64,000 bases of DNA from Acholeplasmatales bacterium. Lineage in GTDB: Bacteria; Bacillota_I; Bacilli_A; Izemoplasmatales; Hujiaoplasmataceae. The notes beneath the pieces were generated by a model. The model saw nothing but the letters and a program-made list of their open reading frames with translations, was not told where the DNA came from and ran no database searches. The position numbers were made by a program, and so were the translations under genes. Numbering within the stretch: the stretch's first letter is position 1; every line of letters starts with the position of its first letter. The stretch spans positions 56,210 to 120,209 of the forward strand of contig DMTN01000042.1 in assembly GCA_003477305.1 (NCBI GenBank). Reading direction: 5' to 3'. Shown here piece after piece: positions 8,332-17,353 of the stretch.

Positions 8332-8378
8332 ATTGTATCAAATGTCCGAATGCCTGTCAATGTTTTTCTATTGACAGG
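8332..8378 (-). promoter_or_regulatory. rpsP promoter embedded in an inverted repeat
   Basis: Minus strand: TTGACA (8355-8360), 17-base spacer, TACAAT (8332-8337), a near-consensus vegetative promoter. The -35 lies inside one arm of a perfect 9-bp inverted repeat, 8353-8361 with 8370-8378. The repeat could be a weak terminator for ylbG, although it has no T run, or a binding site. Confidence 0.8.
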
Positions 8379-8386
8379 TAGCGGTT

Positions 8387-8617
8387 TCAGTCTTCAAAGT
8401 CGAGATCTTTCATGTCGGCAAGGGATTCTTCGACCTTCCGCACGTTCTTGACGGTCTCGATCAGTTTTTTGATTTTGTCGAACTGAGTCGCATCGACGTA
8501 TCCGGCGAGATAATTGCGGTTCTCGTTTTTATACGTGACATGGACGCCGAGACGTTCGACCTCGGCGATGACTTTGGGACTCTGATAGAAGACGATGATG
8601 CCTTTTCGTTGGATCAT
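8387..8617 (-). CDS. ylbG: YlbG family protein (DUF2129)
   Basis: 76 residues from the ATG at 8617 (MIQRKGIIVFYQSPK). It matches the YlbG/UPF0298 family by its N-terminal strand, VHVTYKNENRNYLAGYVD and the acidic C-terminus. The function is unknown. In Bacilli it sits beside ylbF, as here, and its start lies 5 bases past the ylbF stop. Confidence 0.85.
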   Translation of the reverse strand: MIQRKGIIVFYQSPKVIAEVERLGVHVTYKNENRNYLAGYVDATQFDKIKKLIETVKNVRKVEESLADMKDLDFED

Positions 8618-8622
8618 GGGAT

Positions 8623-9000
8623 TCACCTTTTTCCACAATGGGTTTTCGTGCCGACGCGGCAGCCGTCGAGAATGTCCTTGATGCCTTCGGCGATCGGATC
8701 GAGGACGGCGTTGAGCGCCGTGATGGCCGCGGCGTAGCGGCGGTGTGCTTCCGTCGCATAAAGCGCGGTCTTGGCCGCCGCGAGTTCCGTGGCGACGCGT
8801 TTGAAGTCGGGGTGATGCTTTCCAAAGCGGAGGATCGGCTCATAGGCGGCCTTCGCCGCGGTGAAGCGGGCGATTTCCGCTTGTGGTCCCAAAGCGCCGA
8901 GAAGCGCGGTTTCGGCCGCCGCGAACTCCACGTAGACGGGACTAGCCTTGATTTCGTCGACGGTTCGCCATGCTTCCAGGGCGATTTCGGTACGTTCCAT
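8623..9000 (-). CDS. ylbF: YlbF/RicF family regulator
   Basis: About 125 residues from the ATG at 9000, chosen because GGTG sits about 6 bases upstream; an earlier in-frame ATG at 9006 is possible. It is helical, with the Com_YlbF pattern of two long helices. In Bacillus YlbF (RicF) joins YmcA and YaaT in the Ric complex that guides RNase Y and carries Fe-S clusters. Two cysteines near the C-terminus (CRVGTKTHC) could be cluster ligands. The partners are not in the window. Confidence 0.75.
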   Translation of the reverse strand: MERTEIALEAWRTVDEIKASPVYVEFAAAETALLGALGPQAEIARFTAAKAAYEPILRFGKHHPDFKRVATELAAAKTALYATEAHRRYAAAITALNAVLDPIAEGIKDILDGCRVGTKTHCGKR

Positions 9001-9016
9001 TGTCATCACCGCATTC

Positions 9017-9025
9017 ATTATACCA
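9017..9025 (-). promoter_or_regulatory. Extended -10 promoter of ylbF
   Basis: Minus-strand TGGTATAAT, with TATAAT at 9017-9022, only 17 bases before the chosen start. This implies a leader of about ten bases. It separates ylbFG from the upstream pseudouridine synthase gene. Confidence 0.55.
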
Positions 9026-9051
9026 TAATCGAGGGTTTTCCCCAAACGGTT

Positions 9052-9759
9052 TCAGCCGATCGCGCGGAGAACCTCTTCGTAGTCCATTTCGCGATAAGCG
9101 CCGGGTGCGAGCGTCGGATCGAGGGTGAGTCCACCGATCGCGGTGCGCCGAAGCCCGACGACTTCGTTTCCGATTGCCTCGATCATCCGCTTGACCTGAT
9201 GGAACTTGCCTTCGGAGATGCGGATCCGGCATGTGCGCTCGCCGGTCGGCTCGACCTGCGCCGGGAGGGTGATATAGTACTGTTCTTTCCCGTCCTTGAT
9301 CCGCACGCCCGTCTCAAGCTGGGAGTAGTCGTGTAGCGGCGACTTCAGTTCGACCTCGTAGGTCTTGAAAACCTCCGCCTTCGGGCTGATGATGCGGTGC
9401 AAGACGTCGCCGTCGTTCGTCAGGACGAGCAATCCCTCGGTGTCGAGGTCGAGGCGGCCGCAGATCGAGACGTCGAAGCGATCGTACGGGTGTTGAAGCA
9501 AGCCGACCGCGGTCGGATGGATTGAATCCTCATTCGCCGAGACGACGCCCTTCGGCTTGTTCATCATCAGATAGACCCATTTGCGGTAGAACACCGGTTC
9601 GCCGTCGAACGCGATCATCGAGGTTTCCGGGTTCACGTCGAGACCGGGATCGGAAATCACGATCCCGTCGACCGTCACGCGGCCGTCCTTGACCGCATCC
9701 TTGATGTCGGAGCGGCTTCCGTATTTCAAATTCCCGAGCAGTTTGTCAAGTCGCATCAT
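9052..9759 (-). CDS. RsuA-family rRNA pseudouridine synthase
   Basis: 235 residues. An S4 RNA-binding domain (about 1-45) precedes the synthase domain, whose catalytic Asp lies in GRLDLDTEGLLVLTNDGD near residue 100. The RsuA/RluB group is confirmed by MMNKPKGVVSA and the C-terminal KFHQVKRMIEAIGN segment. It isomerises a specific rRNA uridine; 16S U516 or 23S U2605 cannot be told apart here. It starts 7 bases after the debranching enzyme gene and is likely co-transcribed with it. Confidence 0.9.
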   Translation of the reverse strand: MMRLDKLLGNLKYGSRSDIKDAVKDGRVTVDGIVISDPGLDVNPETSMIAFDGEPVFYRKWVYLMMNKPKGVVSANEDSIHPTAVGLLQHPYDRFDVSICGRLDLDTEGLLVLTNDGDVLHRIISPKAEVFKTYEVELKSPLHDYSQLETGVRIKDGKEQYYITLPAQVEPTGERTCRIRISEGKFHQVKRMIEAIGNEVVGLRRTAIGGLTLDPTLAPGAYREMDYEEVLRAIG

Positions 9760-9766
9760 CTATCCC

Positions 9767-11731
9767 TCAAATCCGGTCGAGGCCGTTTTTCACGTAGGTC
9801 CGAAGCAGTTCGGCGACGCTCCAAGCCTGCGAGGAACACCCGCGTGAGACGCGTCCGTCGAGGCCGTCGAAGATTTCCGCGACGCCGCCGACGCACCCTT
9901 CGCGCAGGTGCGTTTCAAATGAATGGCAGAGTTCCTTCATGCGAAGTCTGGCCGACATCGACGGATAGGCTTTCAGATAGCTGTCCACATAGGTCCCGAT
10001 TAGAAAGCCCCAGGTCGTGCCCATGTGATAGGAAAAGTCGCGCTTGCGGAGCGGCCCTGAGTATTCCGGAACGAAACGCGGATCGTCTTTGGAAAGCGAA
10101 CGCAACCCATAGACATCGAGCAACGCATCGGTCGCCTTTTTGACCACCTTGCGGAGGCGGGCGTCGGATAATAGCCCATACGGCAGACTGCACGCAAACA
10201 GCATGTTCGGCCGGACCGACGGATCGTCGGCGTCCACGACGTCAAACAGGCACTGCGTCGCTTCGTTCCAGAAACGCCGGTTGAAACTCAACCGCACCTG
10301 TTTCGCCAGCACGTCGTACTGCGAGGAAGGATGGCCGAACCGACGTGCGAGACTGCCCATCACGCAGAGGGCGTTATACCATAGGGCGTTGATCTCCACG
10401 GGTTTCCCGTGCCGCGGCGTGACCACGATCCCGTCGATCCGGACATCCATCCAGGTGACCTGGTCGAGGCCGGAGCCGGCGCGCATCAACCCGTCGGAAT
10501 CCATCCCGATCGAGAAGCTGGTGCCGCCGCAATAGGCGGCGATGATCCGTTCCAGCGTCGGATAAAGGCTTCTGACGAACGGTTCGTCGCCGGTGTATTC
10601 GAGATAGCGCATGACCGCATGGACGTACCAGAGCGACGCGTCGGCGGTATTGTAATAGGGTTCCTGACCGGCGTCGGGAAACATGTTGGGAATCAGGCCG
10701 TTTCTCTCATACTGGGCAAACGAGGCGAGGATGTCCTTCGCGTCGGGGTATCGTTTCGTCGTGAGCGTGAGGCCTTCGAAGGCAATCATCGTATCGCGGC
10801 CCCAGTCGGCGAACCATGGCAAGCCGGCCAGCACCGTCTTCCGTCCGGTGGAGCGGCGGTAGGCGATGAACAAATCGCCGGCGCGGACCAGCCGCGCGGC
10901 GAAATCGTCGGTCATGCCGGCGTGGGCAACGATCCCTTGGATCCGTTCGCGATAGCTTGCGATGATCGTCGCGGCGGACTCCGACGGAAGTTCGTCGATG
11001 GCGGCGATCATTTCGCAAACCGTCGCCGATCCCGCCGCAACCGGCAGTTCGAGTCGACAGGGTTGATAGAAAGCGTCGGTGCGGTCATCGCCCGTCGACG
11101 CGTCGAAAGCGAAAAAGACGTCTTCATCGTAGGGTTCGTCGCAGCGGACAAATGCGCCCGAGGTCGCGGATACGAGGATCCGATGCTCGGGCATCGCCTT
11201 CGGGAGAAGCGAAAGCGTTGCGCCTTCCACAAAAAGATCGAATGTCAGTTCGGACGCCTTGCGGACATCCCCGTGGTTGCGGGTCGTGAATTGCGGGGTG
11301 ATCCGGACAAGGCAGTCATGATCCTTCGCGGCGATCCGGTAGAGCAGGGCGACGGCGCCGCCGCCGTAGCGCGGCGCAATCGTCTTTTCGATTTCGACCC
11401 CGTCGGCTTCGTAGACATACCGGACGACTTCGTCCTCGGTGAAGCGGGTTAGGTATCGATCTCCTTCGCGTTCGTCGCCGGTGCTTTTTTTACCGGCGGA
11501 AAAATCGTGAAGCCGGCCGCCGACGGAAAGTTGCTCAACGGTCTTCGCAAGGAACATCGTGCGGTCCGTCGGCGGATTCAGGGCAGCCACCAGATATCCC
11601 TGATGCTTGCGGAACAGCCCGTTGGTGATCGAGCCGGCCGCATAGCCGCCCATCCCGTCGGCAAGGTACCATTCCGGCAGATGCGCGCGATCGAGCGCCG
11701 CGAGATCGAATCGGTCATAATCGTATCGCAT
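9767..11731 (-). CDS. Glycogen debranching enzyme (amylo-alpha-1,6-glucosidase, GH133 type)
   Basis: 654 residues. The N-terminal bacterial GDE domain (residues 15 to about 230) starts LADGMGGYAAGSITNG. The C-terminal (alpha/alpha)6 catalytic part contains WFADWGRDTMIAFEG, GLIPNMFPD and the NTADASLWY segment, with the acidic residues expected for catalysis. It would remove alpha-1,6 branches from glycogen or limit dextrins. No other glycogen gene is nearby, which is unusual. It has its own promoter region to the right and shares a transcript with the pseudouridine synthase. Confidence 0.9.
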   Translation of the reverse strand: MRYDYDRFDLAALDRAHLPEWYLADGMGGYAAGSITNGLFRKHQGYLVAALNPPTDRTMFLAKTVEQLSVGGRLHDFSAGKKSTGDEREGDRYLTRFTEDEVVRYVYEADGVEIEKTIAPRYGGGAVALLYRIAAKDHDCLVRITPQFTTRNHGDVRKASELTFDLFVEGATLSLLPKAMPEHRILVSATSGAFVRCDEPYDEDVFFAFDASTGDDRTDAFYQPCRLELPVAAGSATVCEMIAAIDELPSESAATIIASYRERIQGIVAHAGMTDDFAARLVRAGDLFIAYRRSTGRKTVLAGLPWFADWGRDTMIAFEGLTLTTKRYPDAKDILASFAQYERNGLIPNMFPDAGQEPYYNTADASLWYVHAVMRYLEYTGDEPFVRSLYPTLERIIAAYCGGTSFSIGMDSDGLMRAGSGLDQVTWMDVRIDGIVVTPRHGKPVEINALWYNALCVMGSLARRFGHPSSQYDVLAKQVRLSFNRRFWNEATQCLFDVVDADDPSVRPNMLFACSLPYGLLSDARLRKVVKKATDALLDVYGLRSLSKDDPRFVPEYSGPLRKRDFSYHMGTTWGFLIGTYVDSYLKAYPSMSARLRMKELCHSFETHLREGCVGGVAEIFDGLDGRVSRGCSSQAWSVAELLRTYVKNGLDRI

Positions 11732-11834
11732 CCAAATCCCACCCTTCCAAAACGCTTCGTCGTCTTTATTGTATCATATGGGGTGAAACGGCGATCCCGC
11801 CCAAGCGAACCTTTTTGAAAAAACGGACGAGCCG

Positions 11835-11843
11835 TGATATAAT
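11835..11843 (+). promoter_or_regulatory. Extended -10 promoter of def
   Basis: TGATATAAT with the hexamer at 11838-11843, about 18 bases before the def start. No convincing -35 is seen. Confidence 0.5.
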
Positions 11844-11860
11844 ACTCTCGGTGATGAACG

Positions 11861-12442
11861 ATGTTGACGATGAAAGACATTCGGCAGGAAGGCGACCCGA
11901 TTCTGCGCATGCGTGCGAAGGACGTCGAACTGCCCTTATCCAAAGAAGATTACGAGACCCTGAAGGCGATGATGGAGTACATCCTGAACAGCCAGGACGA
12001 TCAGATCGCGGCCGAATTCGGCCTCCGTCCCGCCGTCGGTCTGGCCGCTCCGCAGATCGGCGTTTCGAAGAAGATGTTCTGCATGAACGCCTTCGACGAA
12101 AAGGGCGAAGTGCTTCACCGCTACGCGATTGTCAATCCGAAGATCCTGTCGAGTTCCGAAGAACGGTGCTACGTTCCGGGCGGCGAAGGCTGCCTGTCGG
12201 TCGACGAGTCGAAAAACGGCCTCGTCCCCCGCGCGAAGCGGATCCGGGCGCGCATCTTGCTGGTCGACCTGATCAAAGGCACGAGCGATGCGGTCATGAT
12301 CAAACTTTCCGGATTCCCGGCCGTCGTCTTCCAGCACGAATACGACCATCTGATGGGGGTTCTCTTCATCGACAAGAAACAGGCAGAACTCCCAGACATC
12401 AAGCCGATCGTCTTCTATCACGAAGAGGATATCGCGGAATAA
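11861..12442 (+). CDS. def: Peptide deformylase
   Basis: Removes the N-formyl group from nascent proteins with a metal-bound water. The three motifs are present: GLAAPQIG, EGCLSV (metal-ligand Cys) and QHEYDHLMG (HExxH). 193 residues, the longer type II size found in Firmicutes, with the insertion between motifs 1 and 2. The start may be the ATG at 11861 or the in-frame ATG at 11870; the former has GGTGATG upstream. It is monocistronic with a terminator just behind. Confidence 0.95.
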   Translation: MLTMKDIRQEGDPILRMRAKDVELPLSKEDYETLKAMMEYILNSQDDQIAAEFGLRPAVGLAAPQIGVSKKMFCMNAFDEKGEVLHRYAIVNPKILSSSEERCYVPGGEGCLSVDESKNGLVPRAKRIRARILLVDLIKGTSDAVMIKLSGFPAVVFQHEYDHLMGVLFIDKKQAELPDIKPIVFYHEEDIAE

Positions 12443-12450
12443 CCAAGCAA

Positions 12451-12476
12451 AAAGGCTCCCGCCGGAGCCTTTTTTT
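12451..12476 (+). terminator. Terminator after def
   Basis: A 9-bp stem (12451-12459/12464-12472) with a four-base loop and a T run. Confidence 0.9.
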
Positions 12477-12486
12477 GTAAAGCGAT

Positions 12487-13698
12487 TTAGCCTTGCATGA
12501 ACCGGGCGAACTTCACACCGAAATCAAAGGTTTCCTTTAACTGGTCATCCGACGGGTTGAAGCGCAGACGATAGCCTTCGATCGTCTTCATTTTGAGTTG
12601 CGACAGGCGCACCATGATGTTCGGAACGGCTTCGCCGCTCCATCCGTAGGATCCGAACGCGGAGGCGAATTTCCCGCCGTTCACGACCGGATTCATGCTC
12701 GAGAGGATGTCCCAGATCGGTTTCAGGGTATCGGACAAAATCGTCGTCGACCCGATCAGGAAGGCATCGGATGCCGCGATGCGGTCGACGATGTAGTGCG
12801 TCATCGTGCCGATGACGTCGTAGATCTCGACCTTGACGTTTCCCGCGAAGCCGGTTTCGATCCCGCGTTTCACTTCCTCGGCCATCTTCTTTGTGTATCC
12901 GTAGGCGCTCGCAACCGGGATCACGACGAGCGGAACGGCATTCTTCGGTTTGATCTGTGCCCATTTGGCGTACAGCGCCTTGGCTTCCTCGATGTTCGTT
13001 TCATCGAGCACGGGGCCGTGGCTGGTCGCGACGTATTTCAGCGGCAGGTCCTTGATCCGTTCAAGACCTTTCTGGACGAACTTCAAAAACGGCGACATGA
13101 TCGCGTCGAAATAATCCTTGAGCGCTTTCCGATAGTCTTCCGGTTCCTTGACATTCTTCGCGAACACGCCTTCGAACGCATAATGCGCCCCGAAGAAATC
13201 GCAGGTGAAGAGGATCTTCTCTTCTTCGAGCCAGGTGAACATCGTGTCCGGCCAGTGCAGGTTCGGCAAATTGAAGAACCGAAGCGACCGGTTCCCGAGC
13301 GACAGGACGGCGTCGTCCTTCGCCTGGACCGCCTTGAACGGGCGGTTGACGATTTCCTTCAGATTCGACAGCCCGGCCGCGGTGGCGACGATCGTCAAAT
13401 CGGGGTTGAGGTCGAGCAGTTTGTCGACGGAACCGGAATGATCCGGTTCGGTGTGGTTCAAGACCACATAGTCGATTTTCTTGATGTCGATGAGCGACTG
13501 CACCTTGGCGATGTAGTCGTCCTGAAAATCGACCTTCGCGGTATCGATCAAAGCGGTTTTTTCGCTTCCGATCACGAGATAGGCGTTATAGGTCGAACCG
13601 AACTCGGTTTCCATGATGATGTCGAAAACGCGGAGGTCATAATCGTTGACGCCGACCCAGTAGATTTTGTCGGCGAGCTTTTTGACTTTTGTTTGCAT
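12487..13698 (-). CDS. FprA-type flavodiiron protein
   Basis: 403 residues from the ATG at 13698 (AGGAG about 7 bases upstream). The N-terminal metallo-beta-lactamase-like domain carries the diiron ligands HTEPDH near residue 79, LHWPDTMF and a late SHGPVL. The C-terminal flavodoxin domain (from about 250) binds FMN, with ASAYGYTKKMA as the phosphate loop and GSTTILSD. Such proteins reduce O2 or NO to protect anaerobes. The electron donor is not encoded next to it; a rubredoxin or the EFR1 protein at 60889-61716 are candidates only. Confidence 0.93.
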   Translation of the reverse strand: MQTKVKKLADKIYWVGVNDYDLRVFDIIMETEFGSTYNAYLVIGSEKTALIDTAKVDFQDDYIAKVQSLIDIKKIDYVVLNHTEPDHSGSVDKLLDLNPDLTIVATAAGLSNLKEIVNRPFKAVQAKDDAVLSLGNRSLRFFNLPNLHWPDTMFTWLEEEKILFTCDFFGAHYAFEGVFAKNVKEPEDYRKALKDYFDAIMSPFLKFVQKGLERIKDLPLKYVATSHGPVLDETNIEEAKALYAKWAQIKPKNAVPLVVIPVASAYGYTKKMAEEVKRGIETGFAGNVKVEIYDVIGTMTHYIVDRIAASDAFLIGSTTILSDTLKPIWDILSSMNPVVNGGKFASAFGSYGWSGEAVPNIMVRLSQLKMKTIEGYRLRFNPSDDQLKETFDFGVKFARFMQG

Positions 13699-13716
13699 GT
13701 TGATCACTCCTATCAT

Positions 13717-13979
13717 CTATTATACCCCATCCGGTCTTTTCATGAAAACACTCTGCACGCGGAACGCATCGATTCCGCGCATTCGGTCGAATCAATCCCG
13801 TCCGGATCGCTGACGGGGGGACGCTTGGGTTGTTTTCAGGACGGCACCGCGCTTCGATGTCAGGAGGCGGAAAATCCATGGGACGGAGGATTTCAAGTCT
13901 TTGCTGGCATGCGGTTCCATCGCGCCCAAGGAAAAAGCGAAGGAAGCTTCATTCCTCCGCCCGATCCGTTCCGATGTAA
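13717..13979. other. Intergenic stretch with fprA promoter
   Basis: Minus-strand TATAAT near 13730 drives the flavodiiron gene. The remaining 240 bases hold short open frames in several frames with no recognisable product and no clear terminator for the GNAT gene to the right. Confidence 0.4.
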
Positions 13980-14957
13980 TTATCGAGATTCCTCGCAGAC
14001 GCTGTCCATCCGTTCGTCGATACGACGGACCAGCGAATAGGTGTATGGCGTAAAATGCCTGCCCCAAAACCGATTTGCCTTCGGATTGATCGACTCATAG
14101 TCGACACCGACCAAGTCAACCCCCTCCGCGAGGAGCTTCGACTCGACGTGGTTTGACAGCTTTTCCCCCAGACCAAGATGCCTGAATAGCGGCGAAACAA
14201 ACAAACCGGTGATGTTTCTTATCCTTGGATGAACGGAAAAAAGCGATTCGCCGGCTCCTTGGTACCGGATATATCCGGCGACCGCCCCCTGGTATATGAC
14301 AACGAACATCCTGTTTCCTTTTCGGCTCAGCCAATCATTCAAATCCGCCAGCGCGTCTTCTTCCGGAGTGGGCATGAAGATCGGCGAGGATCGGTAGTAG
14401 CGATGATGTTGCGCATGCAGCGATGCGACCGACGAGGCATTTTCAATCGTGATTTCGTCAAACGACAACGTCGGATCGCCGGACGGCTGCGACCGGATGA
14501 CGCGAACGGCATCGACGCAACGATTGCCGAACCCGAGATGGAACCAAGTGTCCAAAAGGACTTCGTCATGGGCGAAGATGGCGATGGAATGAGTGAAACG
14601 CGCTTGTTTCACCCACTTTTCGGCGGCTTCGACATAGAGCATTTGTTCCAGTTCGGCGCGTCTCGAAAAAACCGTTCCATGTCCGAACACCGGTACGAAA
14701 ATCCCTTTTTGACGGCCGAAGAACGCGTCGATCGGATATCCCGCCATGAATCCAAGAAGGGTATCGTCTTCGATCAAAGCGATCCCTTCTCCTTTACCGG
14801 CCAATGCTTTCATGTTTTTCGCAAGGATCGGAAGATAGTCGGAAAAAACCGGAAGCATCGATACTTCTTCCTTTTCTTTCCCATAATGATCCATCACCAG
14901 TTTGATGGCCGCTTCGACATGCGATGGATCGAAAGTGACGAATGCGAGTCGATTCAA
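13980..14957 (-). CDS. Double-domain GNAT N-acetyltransferase
   Basis: 325 residues, about twice a single GNAT. The N-terminal half (about 1-150) looks like a decayed GNAT fold. The C-terminal half has the acetyl-CoA signature: ITGLFVSPLFRHLGLGEKLSNHV, followed by VDYESINPKANRFWGRHF. The substrate is unknown. Double GNATs of this build occur in Bacillota as orphan acetyltransferases. The start at 14957 follows a GGTGAGG-like site. Confidence 0.75.
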   Translation of the reverse strand: MNRLAFVTFDPSHVEAAIKLVMDHYGKEKEEVSMLPVFSDYLPILAKNMKALAGKGEGIALIEDDTLLGFMAGYPIDAFFGRQKGIFVPVFGHGTVFSRRAELEQMLYVEAAEKWVKQARFTHSIAIFAHDEVLLDTWFHLGFGNRCVDAVRVIRSQPSGDPTLSFDEITIENASSVASLHAQHHRYYRSSPIFMPTPEEDALADLNDWLSRKGNRMFVVIYQGAVAGYIRYQGAGESLFSVHPRIRNITGLFVSPLFRHLGLGEKLSNHVESKLLAEGVDLVGVDYESINPKANRFWGRHFTPYTYSLVRRIDERMDSVCEESR

Positions 14958-15010
14958 TTCATTTCACCTCACCGAACGATATCGTCGCCCTTGACGGACA
15001 ACGTGGAAAC

Positions 15011-15040
15011 GATTGCGATGAAAATTATCTCATCGCGATC
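15011..15040 (-). terminator. Hairpin downstream of the large membrane protein gene
   Basis: An 11-bp stem with one G-T pair, 15011-15021/15030-15040. The T-rich tract on the minus strand is short, so it may be a weak terminator or another RNA structure. Confidence 0.4.
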
Positions 15041-15116
15041 GTGTGGTGCCAATCTAACTTCTTAAATGTTCATCGAATTCGTGCATTTGCGGCGACCCAT
15101 CGGATCTTCGCGCGAT

Positions 15117-16769
15117 TCATTCGTCGTATGGTTCGCGTTCGCGGTTGATCTTCTCCTGCAGCCCGTCTTGACGATAACGGTCGACGATCATATATGCGAT
15201 CAACAGGCCATAGACCGCGAGGAGGGCTTGGACGAAGGCGACGCGCAGCCGGATGACGAGTTCATAGGTGCCGAACTTGAAGGGAAGCGGCATCTCGTTC
15301 TCAAGCGCCAAATCGCTCATCGAGATGCTCCGATGCAAGGACAGGTTCGGGGTGTAGAAGACGATCTGATCGCCTTCGATCGCGACATCCGCCTTGTTGT
15401 TCGTATACGAAGCGTGATCGCGATTCTCCTGCGTCAGGTAGTTGCCATCGACGAAATCGTCGCCAAGAAACACGCCGGTGGAACTGAACTTCAGGATCCA
15501 AAGGACATAGGACTGACTTTGATATGGGGATCCGGCGGCAACGACATAGAGGTTCCCGGACTCATCCGCGAAAATCTGCTTGCTGATCAGATTGACGGAT
15601 GCGTTTGCGTAGACGACTCTCACATATTGGTAGTCGGTACAAAATGCGACCGATCCGTCCGCGATGTTCCGGGCTTCAAGACGGATGACGCGCACGCCGA
15701 CTGCCACGTCGCCCATAAACGCGATCGATTCCGATCCCTTCAAACGAAGCGTTTCCTGTCCGGTCAAGATGATTTGATCTTGGACGATTGCGAATCCCGT
15801 AACGTTAAAACCGACCGTCTGTCGCCACAGAAGCAACCCGTCTTCGCTATAGGAGTACAGGACGCCGAGTACCAGCACGATATAGGTTTGGTTCGCGAAT
15901 CGAAGCGTTTCAAGGTCGTCTGACTGGGAATAGCCGACGTACCCGTCGCCGCCCTGACCGTCATCCAGCCTGACATGCCAGACTTCTTCAAACGAGCTAC
16001 CGTAATGGATGATCACCGATCCGAAATACGCATCCGCATATTTGATGGTGAATCCACCGTCAGCGGTTCCGACGATGTCATAGGCGCCGGTACCGCGGGT
16101 CCAATAATCATAATTCTGCAACTCGACATACCGTATTTCGACCATCGTACCGGCGGAATCGATCATCAGGAGCGCTTCATAGAAAATCTCCGTATCAAGA
16201 TCGGCGGCTCGCCCAAAAGCGACGAATGATCCGTCCGCGAGGCGGTCGATCGCCCGGGCGTCGAACCGGTGCTGATCGAACAGGATGGTTCGGTCCGTTT
16301 CTTCCGTTGTGCCGATCGTCCAGACTTCATTCATGTCCGAATCGAAATAACTGATTTGCGACCGACTGGAGTCATAGGACCAGTTGCATACGGTGTTAAA
16401 CTCGCCAAGGCAATGAAATTGTTGGTTCGTGTAGGCGACGATTGTGTGATCGCCGTACCGTTTCATGTCGTAATACCGATAACTCGGCTGATTGAACGGG
16501 AGCGTGGAATCGTTGATCGTCGGGACGGAGTCGGGATCGATGCTGGTGGTCTCGAAAGTATATCTTGGAACAAGTTGGAACACGGCCGTGACGGCCGTCA
16601 AGAGCGCCAGAACGAGGGAAAAAACCGCCGTCGGCGTCAGCAACATCCGGCGGACGTTGGTCTGCAGCACTTCGTTCACGCGGCGTTCATAGGACCGACG
16701 GTACAGAAATACCGTCGTCAGCAGTATGGCGATCATGCCAAGGCAGATCGGAATGGCGAATAGTTCCAT
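15117..16769 (-). CDS. Membrane-anchored protein with large extracytoplasmic beta-rich domain
   Basis: 550 residues from the second of two adjacent ATGs (AGGAGG 5 bases upstream). Two N-terminal membrane helices (about 4-24 and 42-68) and one near the C-terminus (about 508-530) flank a 430-residue exported domain. That domain is rich in short strands, aromatic residues and DG turns (YDSSRSQISYFDSDMNEVWTI type), suggesting a beta-propeller. It recalls proteins that read out values (DGSFVAFGRA, DGGFTIKYADA). I do not recognise the family. It directly follows a LytTR regulator with a 9-base gap, so the pair is probably one operon and functionally linked. Confidence 0.6.
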   Translation of the reverse strand: MELFAIPICLGMIAILLTTVFLYRRSYERRVNEVLQTNVRRMLLTPTAVFSLVLALLTAVTAVFQLVPRYTFETTSIDPDSVPTINDSTLPFNQPSYRYYDMKRYGDHTIVAYTNQQFHCLGEFNTVCNWSYDSSRSQISYFDSDMNEVWTIGTTEETDRTILFDQHRFDARAIDRLADGSFVAFGRAADLDTEIFYEALLMIDSAGTMVEIRYVELQNYDYWTRGTGAYDIVGTADGGFTIKYADAYFGSVIIHYGSSFEEVWHVRLDDGQGGDGYVGYSQSDDLETLRFANQTYIVLVLGVLYSYSEDGLLLWRQTVGFNVTGFAIVQDQIILTGQETLRLKGSESIAFMGDVAVGVRVIRLEARNIADGSVAFCTDYQYVRVVYANASVNLISKQIFADESGNLYVVAAGSPYQSQSYVLWILKFSSTGVFLGDDFVDGNYLTQENRDHASYTNNKADVAIEGDQIVFYTPNLSLHRSISMSDLALENEMPLPFKFGTYELVIRLRVAFVQALLAVYGLLIAYMIVDRYRQDGLQEKINREREPYDE

Positions 16770-16778
16770 CATATCCTC

Positions 16779-17225
16779 CTAGAATCCGATGAATGTTCGA
16801 AACGACTTGCCATAGGATTTCGAAACGGAGAGCTGCTGCGCATTCTTCATCGTCAACGTGAACCTGCCGTTCAAACTCGGCCGAATGTTCGAAATGCCGG
16901 CCTTGGCGACGATGATTGACTTGCCGATGCGGACGAACCCGCGTTCGCGGAGGAGGTCTTCGGCCTCATAGAGCTTCTCGCGGATGGTGTAGTCCTGGTT
17001 CGGCGTATGGACGACGATCGTCCGGCCGAAACTCTCGATCGAGACGATCCGGGAATAGGGAATCAGTTCGAACTGCCCCTTCGCCTCGCCGAGGAACGCA
17101 TCCAGCGCAAAATCCTGTTCGCGGAGGACCAGGTTCGCCTCGGACACCACCGTGAATCCGGCCCGTTCGAGCATCTGTTGATAGATTTCGTGGTTTTCTT
17201 TCCGACAGATGATCTTGACGTCCAA
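16779..17225 (-). CDS. LytTR domain DNA-binding regulator
   Basis: 148 residues from a TTG start at 17225, chosen because GAGGCGG lies upstream and the family usually starts with a short N-terminal domain. The LytTR domain fills the last 95 residues: IPYSRIVSIESFGRTIVVHT, YTIREKLYEAEDLL, FVRIGKSIIVAKAGISNIRP and LSVSKSYGKSFR. There is no receiver domain, so it is a one-component regulator probably controlled by the co-encoded membrane protein. Many LytTR/membrane partner pairs work this way. Confidence 0.85.
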   Translation of the reverse strand: MDVKIICRKENHEIYQQMLERAGFTVVSEANLVLREQDFALDAFLGEAKGQFELIPYSRIVSIESFGRTIVVHTPNQDYTIREKLYEAEDLLRERGFVRIGKSIIVAKAGISNIRPSLNGRFTLTMKNAQQLSVSKSYGKSFRTFIGF

Positions 17226-17353
17226 GGTTACACACCGCCTCGTAATAGATGATACACGATTTCGTTCCGTTTTGATATACTTTTCATACAACAGGTCCAA
17301 ACCTCTGCATAAGCGGTCAAAGTGAATTTCCATCCGACGTCGGAGAAAAATAA

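Noticed and set aside
12598..14040. 480-codon plus-strand frame opposite the flavodiiron gene
   Set aside because: Shadow frame of a clear flavodiiron protein, with no recognisable motifs.
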